A DNA stretch of 34,471 nucleotides from Dysgonamonadaceae bacterium (GCA_031287395.1 JAITTA010000180.1:1-34471), one strand, 5' to 3'. Positions 24,977 to 33,287 are shown, counted from the stretch's first letter. Made by a program: numbers and translations. Notes: generated from the letters alone by a model not told the origin.

Positions 24977-26032
24977 ATGGTAAAAATAGGAGATAAAGTT
25001 CGTTTTTTGAATTCGGTTGGAGGAGGAATTGTCCGGCGATTTCAAACGAAAGAGATTGTGTTGGTGGAAGAAGAGGACGGCTTTGAAACGCCTGTTTTGG
25101 TGCGTGAATGTGTCGTTGTGGATACCGATGATTTTCAGGCTCGGAAAACTTCAAAAACAGTTGCTGAAAAAGTGGAAATTCGGGGTCCGGAAACTCCAGA
25201 ACCACAGGAAAATTATCAACCGGAAGAGTTTTCCGGAGGAGACAGGCTGAATGTTTATCTTGCGTTTTTACCTGTCGATATCAAAGCCTTGGGTAAGTGT
25301 GATTATGAAACTTATCTTGTGAATAAGAGTAATTATTATTTGTTCTTCAATTATATGAACCGGGAGAACAACGCCTGGAGGAGCCGTTATACGGAGTTGA
25401 TTGAACCGAATACGCGTTTGTTTATTGAAGAATTTACAAAACTGCAACTGAATGAACTGGAACGGATTTGTATTCAATTCATTGCATTTAAAAAAGAGAA
25501 GCCTTATAGTCTGAAAAATTCATACAGTATAGAACTCCGGATCGATGGAGTGAAATTTTATAAATTGCACAGTTTCCGGGAAAATGATTTTTTTGAAGAT
25601 GAAGCCTTGATTTATCCTTTGGTTACAAATGATGCTGCCGAACAGGAACTGCTTATCAGCGCTTCGGATCTTCAGGAGTCGATGATTCAAAAATCAAAAA
25701 TTGATAATTATCGTAAGCCGGTGGTTCCTGCCGGGAAAAAACCGGCAGATTCAATCATTGAAGTGGATTTACATATCAATGAATTACTGGATTCGACTGC
25801 AGGCTTGAGTCATTCGGATATTCTGGAAGTTCAGCTAAAGAAATTTCGGGATACGATAGAAGAAAATAAATCGGTAAAAGGCCGGAAAATTGTATTTATA
25901 CACGGAAAAGGCGAGGGTGTATTGAGAAAGGCCATTTTAGAGGACCTGAAAACAAAATATAAAAATTATTCTTTTCAGGATGCTTCTTTCAGGGAATACG
26001 GGTTTGGAGCAACAATGATTACCATTAAGTAA
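24977..26032 (+). CDS. DUF2027 and Smr-domain protein (MutS2-like nuclease domain)
   Basis: This 351-residue protein joins a Bacteroidetes-specific DUF2027 region (about 1-240; begins MVKIGDKVRFLNSVGGGIV, an SH3-like fold, then beta-rich modules) to a C-terminal Smr domain (about 262-351). The Smr motifs are DLH (264-266), HGKG (309-312) and GFGATMITIK at the end. Smr domains bind or nick nucleic acid; in MutS2-type proteins they act on branched DNA or stalled ribosome mRNA. The acidic and Pro-rich linker (60-85) separates the parts. No ATPase is present, so this is not MutS2 itself. It has its own promoter and terminator. Confidence 0.9.
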   Translation: MVKIGDKVRFLNSVGGGIVRRFQTKEIVLVEEEDGFETPVLVRECVVVDTDDFQARKTSKTVAEKVEIRGPETPEPQENYQPEEFSGGDRLNVYLAFLPVDIKALGKCDYETYLVNKSNYYLFFNYMNRENNAWRSRYTELIEPNTRLFIEEFTKLQLNELERICIQFIAFKKEKPYSLKNSYSIELRIDGVKFYKLHSFRENDFFEDEALIYPLVTNDAAEQELLISASDLQESMIQKSKIDNYRKPVVPAGKKPADSIIEVDLHINELLDSTAGLSHSDILEVQLKKFRDTIEENKSVKGRKIVFIHGKGEGVLRKAILEDLKTKYKNYSFQDASFREYGFGATMITIK

Positions 26033-26044
26033 TGGTGCCGAAAA

Positions 26045-26095
26045 GTTCAATTTATTGGGTCATCATTCATTTTTTATCGTAAATTGAACGGTTTT
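26045..26095 (+). terminator. Probable terminator of the DUF2027-Smr gene
   Basis: A perfect 10-bp inverted repeat, GTTCAATTTA (26045-26054) and TAAATTGAAC (26080-26089), with a 25-base loop, is followed by GGTTTTTC. The long loop and AT-rich stem weaken it. Confidence 0.5.
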
Positions 26096-26161
26096 TCATA
26101 ATAAGTATTAAAAATGTTAAATTTTTTTTGTATTTTTTTTCTTAAAATCATTAATTACGTG

Positions 26162-26169
26162 TAGATTTG
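26162..26169 (+). promoter_or_regulatory. Probable -7 box of the OmpA/TPR lipoprotein gene
   Basis: TAGATTTG fits TAnnTTTG; the start would be near 26176, giving a 65-base AU-rich leader. No TTG stands at the usual -33 spacing; the region upstream is a T-rich tract (26121-26140). Confidence 0.55.
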
Positions 26170-26240
26170 CAGTTCCAACGAATAAAAAATATTTAATTAT
26201 ACACAATCGAATTATTAACCTATTTAATGTATTCTAAGTT

Positions 26241-27935
26241 ATGAGCAAAAAAATTTATTTGCCTCTGTTAGTTTTGTTAGTTGTGGTGGGCTTATCGTCC
26301 TGCTCTTCCAAGTTGAAGCCTTTGGCTGCGGACTACATCAAGGTTGAACCTCAACCATTGGAAGAAGTTGCCGGAAAAGTGCCGGTAACAATCAATGCGA
26401 CGTTTCCGCAAAAATGGTTCAACAAAAAAGCAACAGTGGTTGTAGTTCCCGTATTGAGGTATGACGGAGGAGAAGCGTGGGGGACATCTTACACCTTCCA
26501 GGGTGAAAAAGTTGCCGGAAACGGACAGGTTATCCCTGAAAAAACAGGTGCGAATGTTACGATGACATCCAGTTTCAATTATGTTCCTGCAATGCAGAAG
26601 TCCGAATTATTCCTGACATTCTCTGCCAAGATAGGAAATAAGGAAATCGCCCTTCCTGAAATAAAAATTGCAGATGGAGTTCTGGCTACAGCTGCTTTGG
26701 CTGATGCCGGTTCCGAAATTCCGGCCATTGCTCCGGACAAGTTCCAACGTGTCATCAAAGAGGCATATGATGCAAATATCATGTTCCTGATCCAACAAGC
26801 GGAATTGCGTTCCAGTGAATTGAAAAAATCGGAGTTGGCAGATTGGAAAGGAATTGTGCAAAATGCAGACCAGGCTCCGAATCAGAATGTAAATGTTGAA
26901 ATTTCGGCTTATGCTTCACCTGATGGTGGTCTTGAACTGAATGAAAAACTGGCCGAAAGTCGTGAAAAAAACACCAACGAATACCTGAAGAAGGAAATGA
27001 AGAAAGCGAACGTGGATGTTCCGATGACAGCCCGTTATACCGCTCAGGACTGGGAAGGTTTCAAACAATTGGTTGAGAAATCCAATATCCAGGATAAGAA
27101 TCTGGTATTGAGCGTTCTTTCAATGTATAACGATCCTGAACAACGCGAACGTGAAATCAAGAATATTTCTTCCGTATTTTCTACTTTGGCTGACGAAATC
27201 CTGCCTCAATTGAGACGTTCTCGTCTGACTGCCAATGTTGAGATCATCGGTAAGAGTGACGAAGAAATCACTAATCTTGCCGCTTCTAATCCGAAAGCTT
27301 TGACGGTGGAAGAATTGCTCTATGCCGCTACTCTGGTGAAAACTGCCGATCAGAAAGCAACTATTTATAAAAAAGCAAGTGAACTTTATGCCAATGATTT
27401 CCGTGCATTCAACAACCTGGGTGTGATGGAATATGCTAAAGGACAAGTGGCCAATGCGGAACAACTGTTTAACAAGGCTGCTCAATTATCTTCGTCTGCT
27501 CCGGAAGTAAATTGTAACTTAGGTCTTGTTGCTTTAACGAAAGGAGATAAAGACAAAGCTCAACAATATTTCGGGAAAGCTTCGGGTGTTGCCGAACTGA
27601 ACAACGCTCTTGGCGTATTGGCTCTTCAAAACGGAAAATATGCTCAGGCTGTTACGTCTTTTGGAAATACTGCAAGTAATAATGCTGCGATAGCTCAATT
27701 GATGAACAAAGATTACAGCAAAGCTCAGGCAACTTTGAATGCTGTTGCTAATCCGAATGCCACTACTGCTTATCTGAAAGCTGTTGTCGCTGCGCGTACG
27801 AATAATCTGAACGGTGTGGTTACAAGCCTGAAACAAGCAATCTCACAAGATGCTTCTTTTGCTAAGAAAGCTCTTAACGACCTGGAATTTGCAAAATATA
27901 TTACCAATTCGGATTTTCTAAACTTGGTGAAATAA
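26241..27935 (+). CDS. OmpA-like/TPR outer-membrane lipoprotein
   Basis: This 564-residue lipoprotein has the signal MSKKIYLPLLVLLVVVGLSSC with lipid-anchored Cys21. A beta-rich domain (about 35-150) is followed by an OmpA-like peptidoglycan-binding segment (about 215-260; VEISAYASPDGGLELNEKLAESR in pieces) and C-terminal TPR repeats (about 360-480; RAFNNLGVMEYAKGQVANAEQLF and similar). The layout resembles Bacteroidales TPR lipoproteins such as those linked to type IX secretion in Porphyromonas, but assignment to a secretion role is inference. Codon use appears strongly biased and GC-richer than its flanks, which suits an abundant protein. A strong terminator follows. Confidence 0.85.
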   Translation: MSKKIYLPLLVLLVVVGLSSCSSKLKPLAADYIKVEPQPLEEVAGKVPVTINATFPQKWFNKKATVVVVPVLRYDGGEAWGTSYTFQGEKVAGNGQVIPEKTGANVTMTSSFNYVPAMQKSELFLTFSAKIGNKEIALPEIKIADGVLATAALADAGSEIPAIAPDKFQRVIKEAYDANIMFLIQQAELRSSELKKSELADWKGIVQNADQAPNQNVNVEISAYASPDGGLELNEKLAESREKNTNEYLKKEMKKANVDVPMTARYTAQDWEGFKQLVEKSNIQDKNLVLSVLSMYNDPEQREREIKNISSVFSTLADEILPQLRRSRLTANVEIIGKSDEEITNLAASNPKALTVEELLYAATLVKTADQKATIYKKASELYANDFRAFNNLGVMEYAKGQVANAEQLFNKAAQLSSSAPEVNCNLGLVALTKGDKDKAQQYFGKASGVAELNNALGVLALQNGKYAQAVTSFGNTASNNAAIAQLMNKDYSKAQATLNAVANPNATTAYLKAVVAARTNNLNGVVTSLKQAISQDASFAKKALNDLEFAKYITNSDFLNLVK

Positions 27936-27957
27936 AATATTGTAACTTGATAAATTG

Positions 27958-28010
27958 AATCGAGGCCGTCTTCACTTCAAAAATCGTGAGACGGCCTCGA
28001 TTTATTTATT
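27958..28010 (+). terminator. Strong intrinsic terminator after the OmpA/TPR lipoprotein gene
   Basis: A 14-bp perfect stem pairs AATCGAGGCCGTCT (27958-27971) with AGACGGCCTCGATT (27989-28002), with further pairing inside, followed by TATTTATTTCTT. It is the clearest terminator in the right half of the window. Confidence 0.88.
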
Positions 28011-28170
28011 TCTTATCTTCTGTTGTTTTGTTGGCCGTTAATTCGAATTTTACATGTTTTTGTAAGAGTTACTGAAGTAATTCCGGATCAAACCTGACTT
28101 TTACAAAACCATTCCTTGTTTGTCAGATAATCAACATGAGTTGTTCTTCTTGTGGAGTCAATTGTATCAT
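28006..28170 (-). pseudogene. Degenerate remnant resembling a BlaI/MecI-type repressor N terminus
   Basis: One minus-strand frame from an ATG (28168-28170) reads MIQLTPQEEQLMLII, TGA, QTRNGFVKVRFDPELLQ, TAA, LLQKHVKF..., then a final TAA at 28006-28008. The opening matches the family pattern LT-x-QEE-x-M-x-x-IW, with the first stop (TGA) where BlaI-type proteins have Trp (TGG), followed by a G-x-VK-like segment. The remaining 30 codons do not align obviously, so a large internal deletion is likely; intact relatives are about 120 residues. No partner M56 sensor gene is present. A 7-bp inverted repeat GTATTTT/AAAATAC (28188-28213) upstream may be the old operator. The 27936-28241 gap contains otherwise only the terminator. 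Confidence 0.45.
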
Positions 28171-28241
28171 AATGGTGAATGAGTTGCGTATTTTACGTAG
28201 ATATTCAAAATACACAAGAAAATTTAATATAATTTAACTTA

Positions 28242-28850
28242 TTATTCTGTGATTATTCCTTTTCCTTGGCGGACAATTTCAATTTCATCTCCGGTACAAT
28301 CGACGATCGTGGAAGGTTCTACTCCTCCGTACCCCCCGTCGATAACCACATCGACGACATCACGGTATTTTTCATAGATTAATTCCGGGTCGGTACTGTA
28401 TTCGATGATCTCATCATCGTCGTGGATGGAGGTGGTGAGGATGGGATTTCCTAATTCGCGGACAATGGTTCGGATAATGTTGTTGTCAGGAACACGGATG
28501 CCGACTTCTTTTCTGTTTTTATAAATTTTAGGAAGGTTATTGGTTGCGTTCAGGATGAATGTAAATGCTCCGGGAAGGTTTTTTTTCATCAGTTTAAAAA
28601 TCGGATTACTGACTTTTGCATATTCACTAATATTCCCGAAATCGTGGCATATAATTGAGAGATTTGTTTTGGCAGGATTGATGTTTTTTAATTTACAGAT
28701 TTTTTCCACAGCCCTCACATTCAGGGCATCGCATCCCAGGGCATAAACCGTGTCCGTAGGATATATGGCTAATCCACCGTCACGAAGGATGTTAACTGCT
28801 TTCTCAACATCCTTCATATTGGTGTTATTTTCATATAAGCGTATCAGCAT
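28242..28850 (-). CDS. tsaC: L-threonylcarbamoyladenylate synthase (TsaC/YrdC/Sua5 family)
   Basis: This 202-residue protein makes the threonylcarbamoyl-AMP used for the t6A37 modification of ANN-decoding tRNAs. The YrdC fold is clear: YPTDTVYALGCDA (30-42) at the N terminus, PGAFTFIL in the centre, and VGIRVPDN at about 116-123. There is no Sua5 C-terminal domain, so it is the short TsaC type. Bacteroidetes also carry the related YciO-like members, so paralogy is possible. Its ATG overlaps the fabI stop by one base, so the two are co-transcribed. Confidence 0.9.
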   Translation of the reverse strand: MLIRLYENNTNMKDVEKAVNILRDGGLAIYPTDTVYALGCDALNVRAVEKICKLKNINPAKTNLSIICHDFGNISEYAKVSNPIFKLMKKNLPGAFTFILNATNNLPKIYKNRKEVGIRVPDNNIIRTIVRELGNPILTTSIHDDDEIIEYSTDPELIYEKYRDVVDVVIDGGYGGVEPSTIVDCTGDEIEIVRQGKGIITE

Positions 28851-29707
28851 TATCCGTAAATAATTTTTCCGTGTTCATCTTTGAATTCATCCAGACTTTT
28901 GCTGTATTGGTTCATGGCGCGCAGGCTCATACCCATACTGGAGAAACCTCCGTCGTTGTAGAGGTTTTGCATGGTTATTTTACGTGTCAGGTCGGAGAAC
29001 ATGACGATGCAGTAGTCTGCACAGTCGTCGGCGCTTGCATTTCCCAGAGGAGACATTTTTTCCGAAAAGTCCAGCAAATCATTCATTCCTTTAATTCCAC
29101 TTCCTGCAGTAGTCATGGTGGGAGATTGCGATATCGTATTGATACGCACTCCTTTTTCCCGGCCGTAGATATATCCGAAGCTGCGGGCAATGGATTCCAA
29201 CAGGGCTTTTGCATCGGCCATATCATTGTATCCGAAGAAAGAACGTTGAGCGGCAACATAAGAAAGAGCCAGAATGGATCCGCCTTCTGCAATTGCGTCC
29301 ATTTTTTTTGCTACCTGAATCATTTTATGGAAAGAAATAGCGGAAATATCCAAGGTTTTTTCCAGTAAATCGTAATCCAGATCGTCGTATGTTTTCTTTT
29401 TGCGGACATTAGGCGACATTCCGATAGAGTGCAAGACAAAATCGATTTTACCTCCCAGAATTTCCATCGATTTGGAGAAAACCATTTCCAGATCTTCTAC
29501 GTTCGATGCGTCGGCCGGAAGGATTTCTGCGTTCAGTTTTTCTCCGAGGGCCGAAACTTCACCCATCCGGACTGCTACCGGAGTATTCGACAGCGTGATT
29601 ATTGCACCTTCTTCCACAGCTCTTTCAGCCACTTTCCATGCAATAGACAGCTCGTTCAATGCCCCGAAAATAATACCTCTTTTACCTTTTAAAAGATTAA
29701 ATGTCAT
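28850..29707 (-). CDS. fabI: Enoyl-[acyl-carrier-protein] reductase (NADH), FabI type
   Basis: This 285-residue SDR-fold enzyme catalyses the last step of each fatty-acid elongation cycle. The FabI catalytic triad spacing is exact: Tyr150, Tyr160 and Lys167 in SYVAAQRSFFGYNDMADAK, as in E. coli FabI (146, 156, 163). The nucleotide site is GIIFGALNELSIAWKVAE (11-28), the FabI variant of GxxxGxG. SFGYIYGREKGVRINTISQSP and the substrate loop follow (in pieces). The C-terminal extension (about 262-285) is longer than in E. coli but usual in Bacteroidetes. It has its own -7 box upstream and is followed directly by tsaC. Confidence 0.95.
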   Translation of the reverse strand: MTFNLLKGKRGIIFGALNELSIAWKVAERAVEEGAIITLSNTPVAVRMGEVSALGEKLNAEILPADASNVEDLEMVFSKSMEILGGKIDFVLHSIGMSPNVRKKKTYDDLDYDLLEKTLDISAISFHKMIQVAKKMDAIAEGGSILALSYVAAQRSFFGYNDMADAKALLESIARSFGYIYGREKGVRINTISQSPTMTTAGSGIKGMNDLLDFSEKMSPLGNASADDCADYCIVMFSDLTRKITMQNLYNDGGFSSMGMSLRAMNQYSKSLDEFKDEHGKIIYG

Positions 29708-29731
29708 AATTTATTTATTTGAATTACGACG

Positions 29732-29739
29732 CAAAGGTA
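29732..29739 (-). promoter_or_regulatory. Probable -7 box of the fabI-tsaC operon
   Basis: TACCTTTG on the minus strand fits TAnnTTTG, 25 bases before the fabI ATG. No TTG lies at the normal -33 distance: that position falls at the edge of the 8-bp tandem repeat array. Confidence 0.6.
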
Positions 29740-29755
29740 ACGATTTTTTTAAGAA

Positions 29756-29827
29756 GACCGTAAGATCGTAAGATCGTAAGACCGTAAGACCGTGAGACCG
29801 TAAGACCGTGAGATCGTGAGATCGTGA
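29756..29827. repeat. Tandem array of nine 8-bp units (GAYCGTRA)
   Basis: Nine uninterrupted octamers occupy 72 bases with no indels. They vary only at two positions (GACCGTAA, GATCGTAA, GACCGTGA, GATCGTGA). The array sits between the murF-alr stop (10 bases away) and the fabI -7 box (16 bases away), covering the region where the fabI -33 element should be. Confidence 0.95.
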
Positions 29828-29837
29828 GAGGAATTGA

Positions 29838-32303
29838 TTATTCCCGGAAATAGACCCGTTTTACGCGTGGAGAAATCGAAGTCAGTATTTCGTACGGAAT
29901 TGTTCCGAGTTTTTCTGCCAGTAAGGAAATGGAAATTTCTTTTCCGAAAATGGTTGCTTCGTCTCCTTCTTCTGCATTTGTTTCCGTAACATCGACCATA
30001 CAGATATCCATGCAAATATTTCCGATGGTCGGGCAAAGTTTTCCGTCGATCAGGAAAGACATATTCCCGTTTCCGAGACGACGATCCAAACCGTCTGCAT
30101 AACCGATTGGTAGGCAGGCAATTCTCGAATCCCAGGCAATGATCCCCGAACGGTTGTAGCCGACAGTTTCTCCTTTTTTTACAGTACGTATTTGCAAAAT
30201 ACGTGTTTTAAGTGTAGCTACAGGTTTTAATAATTGGGGATCGACGACTGAAATGCCGTATAAGCCTATCCCAAGCCGTACCATATTTTGTTGGAAATCG
30301 GGGAACCGTTCCATTCCCGCCGAATTGAGCAGGTGTTTCATCAGCGGATACACCAACAACGATTCCAGTTCACTCGACAGGGCGGCGAATTTCTGCATTT
30401 GCAAGCGGGTAAAATTATCATATTCCGGAGCATCGCTTGCTGCCAGATGAGAGAATACCGAACGGACTTTGATTGCTTGTTGCGATTTCAGAACGCCGGC
30501 TAATTCGCGGATATCTTCCGGATCGAATCCCAGACGGTTCATTCCCGTATTCAGTTTGATATGAACCGGATAGTTGGTTATCCCGCGTCGGCCGGCTTCT
30601 TTTATCAGTGCATTCAGAATCCCGAAACTGTAAACTTCGGGTTCCAGGTTGTAGTCGAATAAAGTACTGAAAGCATGCATTTCCGGATTCATGACCATGA
30701 TAGGCATGGTAATGCCCTCTTGCCGGAGTTCACTTCCTTCGTCTGCTACCGCTACCGCCAAATAATCGCAACCCTGGTCTTGCAGTGTTTTGGCCAGTTC
30801 GTAGGAACCTACACCATATCCGAAGGCCTTGACCATACAGATAATCCTGGTTTCCGGTTTTAATTTTCCCCTGAAATATTTGAAATTATGGACGATAGCA
30901 TCCAGATCGACTTCCAATACGGTTTGGTGGACTTTTTCTTCCAATTGTTCCGTGATGCGTTCGAACTGAAAGCTTCGTGAACCTTTGATCAATAGAATGG
31001 AATCTGAAAATTGATTCAATATTCCGGAATTCAGGAATTCTTCGGTACTGTGGAAGAATGCTTTTTCCAATGAAAACAAATGGGTGTGTTTCATTAATTC
31101 GGGACCAATCCCGATCAGCCGGCGTACCTGTTTTTGTTCCAGCAGTTCCGATACTTTTTTATAGAATATATTGGCTTCCGTACCTGATTGAAGAATATCG
31201 GAAAGAATCAATACCGGAGCCAGTTTGTTATCCAGTGATCTGCGCGACATAAAATCCAGAGCTATAGCCAGGGAATTGATATCGGAGTTATAGGTATCGT
31301 TGATGATAATGTTGTTGTGAATACCTTTTTTTACGTTCAGTCGCATGGCTACGGATTCGAGACAACCGAAGCGTTCTTTCGGATTCCGAAGTTCCGGGTT
31401 CATAAAAAGAGTGGTTGCCAGGCATAGAATAGCATTTTCAACAGAAGCCGCATCCGTGAAAGGTATGCGGAGGTTTTGACTTTTTCCGGCATGATTGTAT
31501 GAAATTTCCGTTCCGTCTCCGGATTTTTGTACTCTTGTAACAAATAAATCTGCCTGATTGTCGGAAAAAGACCATGTGAACCGCTTTTTTTCCGGATATC
31601 TTTCTCTGATGCAGAGGTCGAGCATCAGGTTGTCCGAATGGTAAATAATGATTTCCGTATGCCTGAACAATTCCAGTTTTTCCCGGCATTTTTCCTCCAG
31701 GGAGGTGAAATTTTCCTGATGAGCGTCACCGATGTTTGTAAACAGGCCGATGCCCGGTTGTATTACAGGTTCCAGTCTTACCATTTCGCCCGGCAAGGAG
31801 ATCCCTGCTTCAAAAATACCCAGGTTCGTTTCTTCGTTCAGTTGCCATACGGAAAGTGGAACTCCAATCTGAGAGTTGTAACTTCTTGGGGACCGGACAA
31901 TATTGAAATCTTTGTGGAGTAGCTGGTAAAGCCATTCTTTGACAATGGTTTTACCATTACTGCCTGTAATGCCTATTACCGGTATATTGAACTGTTTGCG
32001 ATGGAAAGAGGCTAGTTGTTGCAAAGCCAGTAAACTGTCGTTGACCAGTAGAAAATTGGCTTCCGGCATTGTTTCTTTATTTTCGGGCAAATGTTGTACG
32101 ACAAAACTTCTGACACCTTTATTGTAAAGTTGTTCGATGAATTTATGTCCGTCGTTATGTCTTGTAATCAATGCAAAGAACAGGCTCTCAGAGGGCTCGA
32201 ACAAGGAACGGCTGTCTGTAAGAAGCAATTTAATGTCGGCGTGAGATCGAATCATTGCTTCGGCCTCAATGACCTGTGCAATATGTTCAATAGAATACTT
32301 CAT
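29838..32303 (-). CDS. murF-alr: Fused MurF ligase and alanine racemase
   Basis: This 821-residue protein joins two peptidoglycan enzymes. Residues 1-455 are MurF, which adds D-Ala-D-Ala to UDP-MurNAc-tripeptide: the ATP loop GITGSNGKT (111-119), central EAGISLPGEM, and INDTYNSD (334-341). Residues about 463-821 are a fold-type III alanine racemase, with the pyridoxal-phosphate lysine Lys492 in ICMVKAFGYGVGS, and GYNRSG and GYADGLDR downstream. The racemase supplies D-Ala for the ligase substrate. The fusion is common in Bacteroidetes. The start ATG directly abuts the HIT stop (no gap), so it is translationally linked to greA-HIT. Confidence 0.96.
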   Translation of the reverse strand: MKYSIEHIAQVIEAEAMIRSHADIKLLLTDSRSLFEPSESLFFALITRHNDGHKFIEQLYNKGVRSFVVQHLPENKETMPEANFLLVNDSLLALQQLASFHRKQFNIPVIGITGSNGKTIVKEWLYQLLHKDFNIVRSPRSYNSQIGVPLSVWQLNEETNLGIFEAGISLPGEMVRLEPVIQPGIGLFTNIGDAHQENFTSLEEKCREKLELFRHTEIIIYHSDNLMLDLCIRERYPEKKRFTWSFSDNQADLFVTRVQKSGDGTEISYNHAGKSQNLRIPFTDAASVENAILCLATTLFMNPELRNPKERFGCLESVAMRLNVKKGIHNNIIINDTYNSDINSLAIALDFMSRRSLDNKLAPVLILSDILQSGTEANIFYKKVSELLEQKQVRRLIGIGPELMKHTHLFSLEKAFFHSTEEFLNSGILNQFSDSILLIKGSRSFQFERITEQLEEKVHQTVLEVDLDAIVHNFKYFRGKLKPETRIICMVKAFGYGVGSYELAKTLQDQGCDYLAVAVADEGSELRQEGITMPIMVMNPEMHAFSTLFDYNLEPEVYSFGILNALIKEAGRRGITNYPVHIKLNTGMNRLGFDPEDIRELAGVLKSQQAIKVRSVFSHLAASDAPEYDNFTRLQMQKFAALSSELESLLVYPLMKHLLNSAGMERFPDFQQNMVRLGIGLYGISVVDPQLLKPVATLKTRILQIRTVKKGETVGYNRSGIIAWDSRIACLPIGYADGLDRRLGNGNMSFLIDGKLCPTIGNICMDICMVDVTETNAEEGDEATIFGKEISISLLAEKLGTIPYEILTSISPRVKRVYFRE

Positions 32304-32693
32304 CTAAAATTTCTCGGCAATTGCCTGAGCGATCATTTTGAATTCTTCATTATCGGGTTTCAGTTTGGGACTTCCGAAATAAATATCCGATTCTTTATTG
32401 ATAGGCACCAGGTGAATGTGTGCATGAGGGACTTCGAGTCCAATCACCGTTACTCCCACACGTTTACACGAAATGGCTTTTTCGATCGCTTTGGCTACCC
32501 GTTTTGAGAATACCATCATTTCGGATAGCAAGGTGTCGTCCAGATCGAAAATATAATCTGTTTCTTGTTTCGGGACCACCAAAGTATGGCCTTTTGCCAG
32601 AGGATTAATGTCCAGAAAGGCAAAAAAACGGTCGTTTTCCGCAATTTTATAACATGGAATTTCACCTGCTATGATTTTACTGAAAATAGTCAT
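32304..32693 (-). CDS. HIT family nucleotide hydrolase/transferase
   Basis: This 129-residue protein of the HIT superfamily has the catalytic histidine triad HAHIHLVP near its C terminus and the family opening IFSKIIAGEIPCYKIAEND. It is read from the ATG at 32691-32693; a longer frame from 32726 would overlap greA and add 11 non-conserved residues. HIT proteins of this type hydrolyse adenosine phosphoramidates or dinucleoside polyphosphates. It lies 7 bases after greA and directly before murF-alr with zero spacing, an essential-gene operon. The precise substrate is unknown. Confidence 0.92.
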   Translation of the reverse strand: MTIFSKIIAGEIPCYKIAENDRFFAFLDINPLAKGHTLVVPKQETDYIFDLDDTLLSEMMVFSKRVAKAIEKAISCKRVGVTVIGLEVPHAHIHLVPINKESDIYFGSPKLKPDNEEFKMIAQAIAEKF

Positions 32694-32700
32694 AAGATAA

Positions 32701-33171
32701 TCAGATAGAAATTTCCATAATTTCAAAAGACATCACTCCCGAAGGTACCCGGATCTCCGCTATATCGCCGACTTTTTTCCCGAGCAAACCTTTTGCAATC
32801 GGAGTATTAACCGATATTTTCCCTTCTTTCAGGTTGGCTTCATTTTCTGCAACCAAAGTATAAACCATTTGTTGGTTATTCTTTGTATTGCGTATTTTGA
32901 CTTTGTTCAATATTTGTATAGCATCGGTCGAAATCTGGCTTTCGTCAATGAGACGTGCACCTGCGATCAGACCTTTTAACTGGGCAATTTTGGATTCAAG
33001 GATGCCTTGCGCTTCTTTGGCGGCATCGTATTCTGCATTTTCGGATAGATCCCCCTTATCCCGGGCTTCTGCGATTTGTCTGGATATCTCAGGACGTTTT
33101 ACGGTCTCAAGATAGTTTACTTCTTCGAGTAATTTCTTATAACCTTCTTCGGTCATGTAATTTGCTGCCAT
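32701..33171 (-). CDS. greA: Transcription elongation factor GreA
   Basis: This 156-residue protein rescues backtracked RNA polymerase by stimulating transcript cleavage. The N-terminal coiled coil carries the acidic tip with Asp41 and Glu44 in DKGDLSENAEYDAAKE, as in E. coli GreA, and the C-terminal FKBP-like domain has VSVNTPIAKGLLGKKVGD in pieces. Met1 is preceded by a strong AAGGAG eight bases upstream (33180-33185), unusual for this phylum, so the start is secure. The gene has its own promoter, and an intrinsic terminator lies in its leader. It heads greA-HIT-murF-alr. Confidence 0.96.
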   Translation of the reverse strand: MAANYMTEEGYKKLLEEVNYLETVKRPEISRQIAEARDKGDLSENAEYDAAKEAQGILESKIAQLKGLIAGARLIDESQISTDAIQILNKVKIRNTKNNQQMVYTLVAENEANLKEGKISVNTPIAKGLLGKKVGDIAEIRVPSGVMSFEIMEISI

Positions 33172-33179
33172 GATAAATT

Positions 33180-33185
33180 CTCCTT
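33180..33185 (-). promoter_or_regulatory. Strong Shine-Dalgarno sequence of greA
   Basis: AAGGAG on the minus strand, 8 bases before the ATG. It follows the U-tract of the leader terminator, so ribosomes can bind only on transcripts that escape termination. Confidence 0.7.
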
Positions 33186-33188
33186 TTT

Positions 33189-33227
33189 AATAAAACAAAA
33201 AGAATTCCGATCTACAGATCGGAACTC
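33189..33227 (-). terminator. Intrinsic terminator in the greA leader (attenuator candidate)
   Basis: On the minus strand an 11-bp stem (33217-33227 with 33202-33212; one G-U pair, loop TGTA) is followed at once by TTTTTGTTTTATT (33189-33201). It lies about 8 bases after the predicted transcription start and before the greA ribosome-binding site. Confidence 0.82.
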
Positions 33228-33241
33228 TCCATATTTTTTCA

Positions 33242-33273
33242 CAAAGGTAGTATCTTTTTTTATATTTGTCAAA
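33242..33273 (-). promoter_or_regulatory. Bacteroidetes-type promoter of greA
   Basis: TTTG (33270-33273), a 20-base spacer and TACCTTTG (33242-33249) read on the minus strand, an excellent match to the -33/-7 consensus. Predicted start near 33235. Confidence 0.8.
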
Positions 33274-33287
33274 TGTTTTCAGATGCT

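Noticed and set aside
27958-28010. Hairpin as a regulatory RNA of tsaC
   Set aside because: It lies downstream of both convergent genes and has a T-rich tail on the + strand, so it is simply the lipoprotein gene terminator.
28136-28237. A 33-residue + strand ORF with a CSSCGVNC motif
   Set aside because: It is antisense to the BlaI-like remnant, so the cysteines arise from the complement of the Thr-Pro-Gln-Glu-Glu codons; no promoter or clear ribosome-binding site.
29756-29827. CRISPR or terminator
   Set aside because: 8-bp units have no spacers, and the array has no stable hairpin or T-tract.
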